Shown here piece by piece: positions 1-10,365 of a DNA stretch of 64,000 nt; position 1 is the stretch's first letter; each line of letters begins with the position of its first letter. Source of the DNA: Isoetes taiwanensis (taxonomy: Eukaryota > Streptophyta > Lycopodiopsida > Isoetales > Isoetaceae); contig JAJEKV010000160.1 of the NCBI GenBank assembly GCA_021234155.1, forward strand, positions 1-64,000. The letters run 5' to 3'. The notes beneath the pieces were generated by a model, which saw only the letters and a program-made list of their open reading frames with translations, was not told the DNA's origin and made no database searches. Made by a program: the position numbers and the translations under genes.

Positions 1-3000
1 GCCTCCAAAGCATTAAACCACAGTGGTTGCCGGGTTCTAGGGGTTCGTTTTGGAGTAGAGACTTGATGCGATTGCACTTGGGACTGAGGCTGCAGTAGAA
101 TCTGAGGCAAAGCCAATGACCCAGCCAGAGGCCCGGAGTTGGGCACAATCCCTCCTCCAGTCATGGCAGAAGCAAAATTCATTTTCACTTGGAGTGGCAA
201 GACATTCATAAATTACCGCCCAATTAAGCGGCTGTCACAGAAAATAAATTACGAGTTTTTACCCGGTGTTGGATTCCTAATCCATCTCGGCACCCATTTA
301 TTGTTACGAAATTTTTGGAGAAGGTCTACTAGATCGAGGGGTTAGCATTACCCAGAGCTGGTCGAGGGGCAGCCATTAGGGCAGCAGAGCTGGCACCCTT
401 CCCCAAGTCCAAAGAGGCGAAAGGGACCTTCGGGGGTCCCCTCACAAAGGAGGGAGAGTCAGGACCCCAAGAGGCGGGATCAAAAAAAGTTCCCGAAGGC
501 AGCCCCTTCTGGCGGCTCCCCCACCTGCGCTAATGTCCACCCTCCGGGGCCGGTTCCCCTATCAAGCCGTTGGATCCAGTTCGGGGGCCCCTCTTGGGAA
601 GGCCCAAAAGATTCCAGTCCCGGTCAGGAGAACTTGTCAAACCATGAAGGCGTCGAGGAAAACCTTGTAGAAACCTTGATGTCTTGTCGTTCGAGACGCG
701 CAGGAGGCTCAGGAATGGCAAATCGACCACTGTCAAATCGTCCGGAATGGCGAAATTACCCGAGGAGCAAGTTACAAGGTCGGTTTTGCAAAGAAAAACA
801 CTCCGCCCTCCCGCGGCCGGTATCCGCATCCACATCTAGGCCAATTGACTCTGGTGTGATGGAAGTGAAGCTACTTTGTGCTTCTTGGAGGTGGTGGTCT
901 TCCAGCCCGCTGGAACTTGGTCCCAGGGCAGCGTCGGCGTTGAGTCCATTTGGCGAGAATCCAAGTGCGATTGGGAGAGGGAGGTCGTGAGTCCATCCCA
1001 GGGCCTTGGGGAGAGGAATTCCGGGGCAAAGCGGCTTCGGGGGGGATTTTAGGGAGGTGCTCTGGCGTCAACACCCCCACTCCACGTCAAGTCCGCAAAG
1101 GTCCCCGAATCGACAAGGAGAGGGCCTCCAAAAGCGTAAACCACCATGGGTTGCCGGGTTCTAGAAGGGTTTGCGTTTTGGGGCGAGACTGTCTTTACAC
1201 TGGGACTGGCCGGGGGCTGCAGCCGAGAATACGGAGCAAGAGGCCCGGCGGGCGGAGTTTGGGCCTGTCCTCCTCCCGATGTGGCAAGTAGAAGTCGGGG
1301 GCGGCTTTTCGGTGGCAAGACATTCATAAATTAGCAATTAATGCATTTATGCGAAAATAAATTCTGATTTTTGCCGGTGGAATCCTAATCCATTCCAGCA
1401 CCTGACCCAATTTTGAAAATTTAGGAGAAGGTCTAGGTCAAAGGGTTAGCATTAGAGCGGTCAGGGGCAGCCGGGTTGGGGGCAGCGAGCTGGCACCCTT
1501 CCCAAGTCAAGCGAGGCGGGACCTTGCAGGGATCCCTCACAAGAGGGAGAGTCAGGACCCAAGAGGCGGGATCAAAAAGTTCGAGGCAGCCCTTCTGGCA
1601 GCTCCCCGGAGGCCTGCGCTAACAACCACCCTCCCGGGCCCGGTTCCCCTATCCGACCCGTTGGATCCTCCGTTCGGGGGCCCCTCTTTGGGAAGGCCCA
1701 AAAGATTCAGATCGGTCAGGGAGAACTTGTCAAACCGCGGGGCGTCGAGGTCGGCCTTGTAGAAACCGCGGTGTCTTGTCGTTCGAGACGCAGGGAGGCT
1801 CGGAATGGCAAATCGACCCTGCCAAATCGTCGGAGATGGCGAAATTACCCTAGGGAGCAAGTTACAAGGTCGGTTTTGCAAAAGAAAAAACACTCCGCCC
1901 TCCGCGGCGGTATCAGCATCCACATCCTAGGCCAATTGACTACGAGTGTGATGGAAAGTGAGCTACTTTGGCGCTTCTTGGAGGTCGGGTGGTCTTCGCC
2001 CGCGGAACTTGGTCCCGGGGGCAGCGTCGGCGTTGGAGTCCATTGGCGGGGAGTCAAATCGCGGATTCCAGGGAGGGAGGTCGCCCGTCCAGTCCCGGAG
2101 CCGCAGGGGAGAGAAGTCGGAGACAGCGACTTAGGGGGATTTTAGGGTCGTGCTCGGCGTCAACACCCCCCACTCCCGTCAAGTCCGCGGCGCAAGGTCC
2201 CCCCGAATCGACAGGAGAGGGCCTCCAAAGCGTAAACCACAGTGGGTTGCGGGTTCTAGAAGGGTTTGCGTTTTGGGGGCGAGACTTGGTCTGTTGCACT
2301 TGGGACCTGGCGAGGAGCTGCAGCCAGAACACGGGGCAAGGAGGCGGCCGAGGCGGAGTTTGGGCCTGTCCTCCTCCCGATGTGTGGTGAAGTAGAAGTC
2401 GAGCTTTTTTGATGGCAAGACATTCATAAATTCGTAATTAATGCATTTATGCGAAAATAAATTCTGATTTTTTGCCATTTGGATTCCTAACCCATCTCGG
2501 CACCACAGCCCAATTTTTAAATTTTGAGGAGAAGGTCTAGGTCAAAGGGTTAGCATTAGAGCGGTTTGGGGGCAGCATTTGCGAACAGCAGTGGCACCCT
2601 TCCCCAAGTCAAAAGCGAGAGGGACCTTGCGGGGATCCCTCACAAAGGGGAGAGTCCAGGACCCCAGAGGCGGGATCAAAAAAAAGTTCAGGCAGCCCTT
2701 CTGGCGGCGCTCCCGGGGGCTGCTGCTAATGACCACCCTCCGGGCCGGTTCCCCTATCCGACCATTGGATCCCTCCGTTCGGGGGCCCCTCTTGGGGAAG
2801 GCCCAAAAGATTCGAGATCGGTCAGGAGAACTTGTCAAGCCGCGAGGCGTCGAGAGTCGGCCTTGTAGAAACGCTTGATGTCTTGTCGTTGAGAGACAGG
2901 GAGGCTCAGGAATGGCAAATCGACTGCCAAATCGTCGAGGAATGGCGAAATTACCCTAGGGAGCAAGTTACAAGGTCGGTTTTGCAAAGAAAGAAACACT

Positions 3001-5878
3001 CCGCCCTCCGCGGCGGTATCGCATCCACATCCTAGGCCAATTGACTACGAGTGTGATGGAAGTGAGCTACTTTGGCTTCTTGGAGGTGGGGTGGTCTTCG
3101 GCCCGCGGAACTTGGTCCCGAGGGGCAGCGTCGGCGTTCACGAGTCCATTGGCGAGTCAAATCAGCGATTTGGGAGAGGGAGGTCACCCGTCAGATCCCG
3201 GGGGCCTTGGGGAGAGGAAATCCGGGGGCAAGCGACTTAGGGGGATTTTAGGGTCCGTGCTCTGGCGTCAACACCCCCCTCCCGCGTCAAGTCCGCGCGC
3301 AAGGTCCGCCGAATCGACAAAGGAGAGGGCCTCAAAAGCGTAAACCACGTGGGTTGCGGGTTCCTAGAAGGGTTTGCGTTTTGGGGGTAGAGACTTGGTG
3401 TTTTGCACGCAGGACTGGCGGCTACTTGGTCGAGAATACGACAAGGGGAGGCCGGGCGGAGTTTGGGCCTGTCCTCCTCCGATGTGGCAAGTAGAAGTCG
3501 AGCTTTTGCGGTGGCAAGACATTCATAAATTCGCCAATTAATGCATTATGCGAAAATAAATTCTTATTTTTTGCCGGCTTTGGAATCTAATCCATTTCCG
3601 ACACACTGACCCAATTTTCTAAATTTTGGAGAAGGTCTAGGTCAAAGGGTTAGCATTAGAGCGGTGGGGCAGCCCGTTGCGGGGAACAGCAGGCTGGCAC
3701 CCTTCCCCAAGTCAAAGCGAGGCCGGGACCTTGCGGGGATCCCTCACAAGAGGGAGAGTCCAGGACCCCAAGAGGCGGGATCCAAAAAGTTCGAAGGCAG
3801 CCCTTCTGGCGGCTCCCGGAGGCTGCAGCTAATGACCACCCTCCGAACCCGGTTCCCCTATCCGACCGTTGGATCCCCTCCGTTCGAGGGAGCCCCTCTT
3901 GGGGAAGGCCCAAAAGATTCCAGATCGGTCAGGAGAACTTGTCAAACACGGCGTCGAGTGCGACCTTGTAGAAAACCAGCGGTGTCTTGTCGTTAGACGC
4001 AGGAGGCTCGGAATGGCAAATCGACCCTGTCAAATCGTCAGGAATGGCGAAATTACCCTAGGGAGCAAGTTACAAGGTGGGTTTTGCAAAAAAGAAACAC
4101 TCCGCCCTCCGGCCGGTATCCGCATCCACATCCTAGGCCAATTGACTACGAGTGTGATGGAAGTGAGCTACTTTGGCTTCTTGGAGGTCGGGTGGTCTTA
4201 CAGCCCGGAACTTGGTCCCAGACAGCGTCGGCGTTACGAGTCCATTGGGCGAGTCAAATCGCAATTGGGAGAGGGAGTGCTTTGCGTCGAGTCCCGGGGG
4301 CCTTGGGGAGAGGAAGTCCGAGGGCAGCGGCTTAGGGGGATTTTAGGGTCCGTGCTCTGGCGTCAACACCCCCTCCCCCGTCAAGTCCGCGAGCAAAGGT
4401 CCGCCCGAATCACGACAAGGAGAGGGGCCTCCAAAGCGTAAACCACGTGGGTTGCGGGTTCTAGAAGGGTTTTGCGTTTTTGGGGGCGAGACAGTCTGTT
4501 ACACTTGGGACTGGCAAAGGCTGCCGTAGAGAATCTGAACAGCAAGGGGGCGGCCGGGCGGAGTTTGGGCCTGTCCTCCTCCCGATGTGGCAAGTAGAAG
4601 TCGAGCTTTTGCGATGTAAAGACATTCATAAATTCATAATTAATGCATTGTACGAAAATAAATTCTGATTTTTTGCCGAATTTGGATTCCTAACCCATCT
4701 CCGGCCTGACCCAATTTTGAAATTTTAGGAGAAGGTCTAGGTCAAAGGGTTAGCATTAGAGCGGTCGGGGCAGCCGTTGCGAGAACAGCCGGCTGGCACC
4801 CTTCCCCAAGTCAAGCGAGGCGGGGACCTTGCGGGGATCCCTCACAAGAGGGGAGAGTCCAGGACCCCAGAGGCGGGATCAAAAGCGTTCGAGGCAGCCC
4901 TTCTGGCGGCGGCGCTCCCGGGCTGCGCTATATGACCACCCTCCGGGAGCCGGTTCCCCTATCCGGTAGTTGGATCCTCCATTCGGGGGCCCCTCTTCGG
5001 GAAGGCCCAAAAGATTCAGTCGGTCAGGAGAACTTGTCAAACCCAAGCAGCGGAAGTCACAGGGGAGTCGACCTTGTAGGCTCGCGGTGTCTTGTCGTTG
5101 AGACGCAGGGGAGGCTCGGAATGGCAAAATCAACCGCTTAATCGTCAGGAATAAGCTGAAATTACCCTAGGGGAGCAAGTTACAAAGGTCGGTTTTCAAA
5201 GAAAAGAAACACTCACGCCTTCCCGCGGCGGTATTATCCATCCATCCTAGGCCAATTGACTCACGACAGTGTGATGGAAGTGAGCTACTTTGGCTTCTTG
5301 GAGAGGTCGGGTGGTCTTCTGGCCCGCGAACTTGGTTCCGGGCACGCGTCGGCGTTCGAGTCCATTGGCGAGAGTCAAATCGCGATTAGGAGAGGGAGGT
5401 AAGCGTCGAATCCCGAGGGGCCTTGGGAGAGGAGGCCGGGGGCAAGCGGCTTCGAGGGGATTTTAGGGTCCGTGCTGCGGCGTCCAACACCCCCACTCCC
5501 CGTCAAGTCCGGCGCCAAAGTCCCCCGAATCGACAAGAGAGGGCCTCCAAAGCGTAAACCCGGTGGGTTGCCGGGTTCTAGAAGGGTTTGCGTTTTGGGG
5601 GCGAGAGCGTCATTACACTTGGGACAGGACTGGCGAAGGCTGCAGCCGGGAAATGAGGAACAAGGGCAGGCGGGCGGAGTTTGGGCCTGTCCTCCTCCCG
5701 ATGTGGCAAGTAGAAGTCGGGGGGGCTTTTGCGATGGCAAGACATTCATAAATTAGCAATTAATGCATTATGCGAAAATAAATTCTGATTTTTTGCCATT
5801 TGGATTCTAACCCATCTCGGCCACCACAGCCCAATTTTGAGAAATTTTAGGAGAAGGTCTAGGTCAAAGGGTTAGCTA
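1..5878. repeat. GC-rich tandem array, ~1.1 kb unit, about 5.3 copies
   Basis: The anchor GACATTCATAAATT (one base changed in some copies) recurs near 201, 1319, 2419, 3518, 4621 and 5741, giving periods of 1118, 1100, 1099, 1103 and 1120 bp. Every copy has the same order of landmarks: a GGTCAAAGGGTTAGC block, a GGGGATCCCTCAC block, GGTTCCCCTATCC, CTTGTCGTT, CCGCGGCGG, GGCGTCAACACCCCC and GGGTTCTAGAAGGG. Copies differ mainly by 1-3 bp indels in G/C runs and at CG sites. No frame is conserved between copies, so the short ORFs in it are not genes. The left side is cut by the window edge. The family is not recognised; a satellite or an amplified retroelement fragment are both possible. Confidence 0.93.
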
Positions 5879-5959
5879 AGGTCAAAGGAATGGAGTTTGT
5901 GGGATCGTTGTACCCAGGGTTGACCTTGGCTCATTTGGGCGTTATACTTGGTCTAAGAT

Positions 5960-6600
5960 TGCATTGGGCGTAAACCACAGCTGACTTGCCGGATTCTAGA
6001 AGGGTTTTGTTTTGGTTTTTCTGCTCCCTAAAGCTATTTGACATGGATGGCATAACTAACTTGTAATGGCTTGGTTTTGTTTCGAAACAATTGTACCTTG
6101 ATGAAAGATTGCTTCATAGTTTCAAGTGAAAAATTTTTTAATGTGTCCGCTACGCCTTATTTTGGTCAAAGACTTCGCCTTTTTTCGATGCACACTCTTT
6201 TAGTTATGCATTTTATTGCATTTATGGTTTATAAATTCATAGTTAATGCATGGCATGGAATTAAATTATGGTTTTGGTCAGCTGGCTTCCATGGTCATCA
6301 CCGACATCTGAGGAAAATTTCAAAATTTTTAGGATAAAGGTCGGACCAAGCGTTGGGGTTAGAAGCGGTCGGGCGGCGGGTTGTTGGGCAAGCATGGTGG
6401 CACCCTTCCCAAGTCAAACAAGGCGACTTTGAATGGCCACCTCGGTAGGGGAGAGTCCGATCCCGGGGAGGCGGACCCCAAAAAATGTTCTCGGCTGACT
6501 GTCACGGGCGCCCACAGGGGGGCGTATGCTAATGAACACCCTCGGCTTCGGTTCCCCTATATATCCGGTAGTTGAATCCTCGGTTCAAGGATCCGGCCTC
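5960..6600. repeat. Diverged partial copy of the 1.1 kb repeat
   Basis: The order of landmarks follows the array unit: GTAAACCACAG and TTCTAGAAGGG, then AAATTCATAGTTAATGCAT, GGTGGCACCCTTCCC, the GGAGAGTCCGA block, and CGGTTCCCCTATATATCCGG. Sequence identity is clearly lower than among the tandem copies. The stretch at 5878-5960 breaks the register. This reads as an older edge copy of the array, as expected where homogenisation no longer acts. Confidence 0.75.
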
Positions 6601-6639
6601 GGGGAATTTGTTCAAATAAGCCTAGGGACAAACTTTAAT

Positions 6640-6800
6640 GAGCTTCACATTAAAAAAAAAGATGCAAAAACAATAGCGTCGCTATAACAAAATCGTCGGC
6701 GGGGGCGTCGGCGTCGCGGCGCAATTTGAAATGCGTCGCATGCGGCGTGGCGTCGCTATCGCGGCGGCTTCTGTAATATTTTGAAGCCGGGTGGCCGGCT
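6640..6800. other. GC-rich GCGTCG-motif segment (left)
   Basis: An A-run at ~6650 is followed by a dense set of GCGTCG/CGGCG motifs. A 16 bp string, CGTCGCATGCGGCGTG at 6734-6749, occurs again exactly at 15451-15466 inside the GC-rich segment at the other end of the decayed region. No coding frame is visible. It may be an end of a large element or a shared subterminal repeat; orientation of the shared string is direct, not inverted. Confidence 0.5.
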
Positions 6801-6934
6801 TTCGGGAACTTCTTTTTGCCCTACTTCTTCGAGGGTTCTTGGAAGATCATAAGCTAGTACCACGATCTACGCAAGCAACTATTCTAAGGTTAGTATATCA
6901 TGTTTTTTAGATTGAATAGGTTTTTTGGATTGAA

Positions 6935-7700
6935 TGGTGCATGCCCAACCTTCCTCTTTTTTTGGTTTCCTTTCCTTCCTCTTCTTCTTTGTTCTTGATT
7001 TTTTTTCTTCCCATTCTTCCATGCCTCGTTCATTCTTCCTCCTTCTTTCTTTCTCATGCTTCATTTCTTCCTCATTCTTCCTCATGCTTCATTTCTTCCT
7101 CCTTCTTCCATGCTTCATTCTTTCCTCATTCTTTTCTTCCCATATTTCTTCTTTCCTCATTTCTTTCTCATTCTTTCTTCCTCATTCTTACTCATTTCTT
7201 TCTTCCTCATGCTTTCTCATTCTTTATTCCTCCTCTTTCTCATTCTTCCTCATTCTTTCTCATTTCTTTTTCTCATTTCTTTCTCATGCTTTCTCATTTC
7301 TTTCTCATTTCTTTCTCATGCTTTCTCATTTGTTTCTCATTTCCATTCTTTCTCATGCTTTCTCATTCCTCATTCTTTCCCCTCCCTTCCCTCATTTCTT
7401 TCTTCTCTTCCCTTCCTTATTCTTCATTTTTTTTCATTTCTTATTCTTCATTCTTTTTAATTTCATTTCTTCATTCTTCATTTGTTTCTTATTCTTCACA
7501 TTTCTTCCTCACTTTCCATTCGATCCTTTTCTTTCCCTTCCCTTATTTCTTCCTTCCATTCTATTCCCTTCCCTTCTCTTATTTCCTCTTATTTTTTCTT
7601 CATTCTTTCTTGTTTCTTCTCTTATTTCTTCTCTATTCTATCCTTATTTCTTCTTGATGTTTTTCTTCTTTGTTCTTATTCTTCTAATGCTTTGTTACTT
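6935..7700. repeat. ~750 bp polypyrimidine tract
   Basis: The plus strand is almost entirely C and T with regularly spaced CATT interruptions, built from TTTCTCATT and TTCTTCCTCATT type words. It opens long frames in several phases that encode only Phe/Ser/Leu/His/Pro strings, so these are composition artefacts, not genes. The minus strand is a matching purine tract, and such tracts can adopt triplex (H-DNA) structure. Expanded degenerate microsatellite is the simplest reading. Confidence 0.93.
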
Positions 7701-7830
7701 ACATTTGCGGCTTTCTATTACGATTTGGACCCGGCGGGGATCTTGTACCGCAGCGTCCTTATTTTTGGTAAGTAGTTGATCGCACTTGCATTTTATTTTT
7801 TTATAGTTTTAAGTAGGTTAAAAAATTGAT

Positions 7831-8220
7831 GGAGTGGCTTGTTCAAGGGGCAGTCGGCTCCACCTAGAGTGGGGAGGACCATGTACCCGGGTTGAAGTCC
7901 ACTTTCACTACAATCATAAATGTTTCCTAGGTTAATGGTGGCTTGTTCAGGGACGCGGTCGGCTCCCACCTAGAGTGGAGAGGACCCGTGCCGGGGTTCA
8001 AGTCCACTTCGAGTTCCACTTGTTATTTTTTAGGTTTAAAATAAAATTGTAGTGGCTTGTTCAAGGGACGCGGTCGGCTCCACCTTGCGTGGAGAGGACT
8101 AGGTGTCCGGGTCCAAGTCCACTTTTCTTCTCATTCTTAGGTAGATGTGGCTACGGCAAAAGGACATGGTTGCGGCTCCAGCAGTGGTGGGGAGGACCAG
8201 GTGTTCAGCCTTAGTTCACG
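7831..8220 (+). repeat. Four tandem ~105 bp units with tRNA-like promoter boxes
   Basis: Units begin near 7832, 7938, 8052 and 8146 with GTGGCTTGTTCAAGGG and end with a GGGTTCAAGTCCAC-type string. The first part resembles a Pol III A box and the last part a B box (GGTTCAAGTCC), about 55 bp apart, the arrangement found in tRNA genes and in the heads of tRNA-derived SINEs. No complete tRNA cloverleaf can be drawn, so these are not called tRNA genes. The fourth unit is the most decayed. Confidence 0.6.
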
Positions 8221-8279
8221 TTTATTGTCGATTTTAGCTAGAGGTAGCTAGGGCTAGGTTAAGTTAACGATGCTTGGAT

Positions 8280-8610
8280 GATTCCCTTCACACCCGTGCT
8301 AGTTAAAAAAATAGGTTAGGCTAACTTAATGTAGTACTAATTCACACTAAAAGCGTTGGTAAAAAATAACTTAACTAATTAACTAAATTATTTCGAACAT
8401 GTCTAGTTAAGTTAGTCAAAGGCATAAAAAATTATATGTACAATTAACTAAACTTAAAGTGACCTCTATAGTGCTAATTTCTAATTTAGTTAATTTTTAG
8501 TTAATTTTGCTAACTAATCCGAACAAGGTGCGAAGATAAGTTTAGGTAGTGTTTTTGGTTAAAAAAGTTAACTAAATTTTGGGACTATCGCTAACTAATT
8601 AACTAGTAAT
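8280..8610. other. AT-rich TTAACTAA-rich sequence, pre-insertion target
   Basis: The stretch is full of TTAACTAA and CTAACTTAA words, with no gene. It ends with the 14 bp AATTAACTAGTAAT (8597-8610), which is repeated after the poly(A) run at 10352-10365. It is therefore the left flank of a retroposition event. The AT-rich words could be part of a small MITE, but no clean terminal inverted repeat was found. Confidence 0.6.
8597..8610 (+). repeat. Left target-site duplication
   Basis: AATTAACTAGTAAT, identical to 10352-10365. The first two A residues of the right copy merge with the poly(A) run, so the minimum certain length is 12 bp. Confidence 0.8.
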
Positions 8611-10351
8611 ACGGTTATGTTAGGGTTAGGGTGCGACTAGACTTTGGCTGGCGGCTTAACTAAATGAAACAAGCCAAAAATCCCTCTAATCTTGCTGGAA
8701 GAGTGGTCGAAGGCAATCCTTTGGCCACTAACTTCTGTGGCTATGGTTTTCTTGCAGATTGCTCAAGGCTGGGAAGCCCCACCGATTGATCTTGTGACAA
8801 AGGGTTTTGTTCAGAGTTCGCCTAGCTCGTGAATATTGCTCTGTGGCGCAAGATATAAAGGCGGTCGGCCGATCCGGCCTTTCTTTCTGCGATTCAAGCG
8901 TAGTCTAGGAAGTTCTTGCATCAGCGGTAACCGATAGCTCTGTTTTTGCTTAGGAGAAGCTTCAACCTTTGGTAAGCTTTATTTCCTTTCTGTTGGGTGT
9001 ATTTGGCCAAAGCTGCTTTCTCCAGTTCGGGATGGACATCTTTCTTCTTGCAGCCCTCTTTCTCGAGTCTTTGGAGATATTTCGCACTCCTTTGTAGTCT
9101 TCTAGCGGTGCACTCCTTTGCGCGGCGAGAATCTTGCACTCACTGCGACTTTTGAGCCCAAGGTATTAGTTTGGTGCGTCATTACGGAAGGTGCTTCAGC
9201 TATATTTAGTTGGTGGAGTTTTCTTCAACTTTAAACATGATGGTAGAATTATTCTTTTTGTGCTATGTGTTGCATTGGGATTCAATTGTGGCGAGCATGA
9301 ACCTAGTATGGTCTTGGTTCTACTATCGAGGCTCCACGGCTACACTAGATTTAGCTTCTGGATATGTCATGTTTTGATTCTGCTGAAATTTTGGACCTCC
9401 AAGAAAGTGCTACGGACATATTCAGCCCGGCATCTAAGGGTGCTCTTATTGCGATTCTTTGGCTTGTAGTAGTCTTGGTCGTGACCTAGTTAGTCGTTCT
9501 ATCTGGCGAGGCCCCCCGCGCATGAAATCTCGGGTGACTTAAGGGTGTCGAAGAGACCTTTGAGAATAATCGATTTTAGCGAGGAGGAAAGCTTAGTGAT
9601 TTTGAGGGCTTTAGATGTATGTGACAGGTGATAACTTGTTCAAGTTCAGCCATGGTTGAATGCAGGTATGTAGCATGTGTACTTGGAAGGAGTTTTCCTC
9701 TTCATGTTGTCCCTCTTCCATCCCAATTGGAAGGAGATGTGGGTTTTAGGAATGCAAAGGGAAAGCAATGCATTGCGGGGAATGGGTTCGATGTGAGACA
9801 TTGGACGGGGAGGCCATATGTTTCTATAGCTGCTCCTAGTATGGAAGTAGAGCACAAAGCGGATGAAATCTAAAAGCAATGTCATGGCAAGTAGAGTGGA
9901 TCTGGGACCACCCTTTTAGGGTAGGCTTTTATGCCTATGTTTCAAGAAATTTTGGTGAGTATAGAGCTCTAAGTACGAGAAATTGGAAAAGAGTTGCCTC
10001 TCTCCCATTAGTCTTGTGGCATTGGTAAAAGTAATGGCGAGGGAGCTTAAGGAGGGATAGCGATCTACCCTTTTCTTGTTTAGGTGTTCATTGCACTCTC
10101 GGTGGTGGAACTTAAAGGGGTAGCATCTGTTTGGATATCGGGATCACTCTACGATATGGGTTGTTTGAGGTTGTTTTTACTAGAACCCCACATTCTTTGG
10201 GAGATTTGTCTTTGAAAGCGTTTAGGCATTTGGCTATTGGAGCCATTTTGCTAAAATACTTCCTATTTGGCCCATGTGGGGTCTAAATAAGGTCTTGTAC
10301 CATTTTTTTTATTATATAAATAAAAACTTGCCTTCAAAAAAAAAAAAAAAA
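8611..10351 (+). mobile_element. Retroposon with poly(A) tail and 14 bp target-site duplication
   Basis: The segment ends in a run of A (10336-10353) and is flanked by the direct repeat AATTAACTAGTAAT at 8597-8610 and 10352-10365. This is the signature of target-primed reverse transcription, as used by LINEs and by sequences they mobilise in trans. No intact reverse transcriptase or endonuclease frame is present in the 1.74 kb body, so it is either a 5'-truncated and decayed LINE or a retroposed transcript. The A/T-rich end preceding the tail (10290-10335) looks like a 3' untranslated region. Confidence 0.8.
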
Positions 10352-10365
10352 AATTAACTAGTAAT
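10352..10365 (+). repeat. Right target-site duplication
   Basis: AATTAACTAGTAAT directly after the poly(A) tail of the retroposon, matching 8597-8610. Confidence 0.8.

Noticed and set aside
139-5756. Many 60-190 codon frames in the 1.1 kb array, on both strands
   Set aside because: Frames are not conserved between copies; indels shift them in every unit.
1-5878. rDNA intergenic spacer or telomeric satellite
   Set aside because: No rRNA-like sequence adjoins and no TTTAGGG series is present in the unit.
6934-7779. Open frames of up to 281 codons rich in Phe, Ser, Leu and His
   Set aside because: They come from the polypyrimidine tract; three overlapping frames are open at once and all encode low-complexity strings.
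7831-8220. True tRNA genes
   Set aside because: A/B-box-like strings are present but no acceptor stem or anticodon arm can be formed.
7831-8220. CRISPR-like array
   Set aside because: Repeats are too long and imperfect with no unique spacers, and the DNA is eukaryotic.
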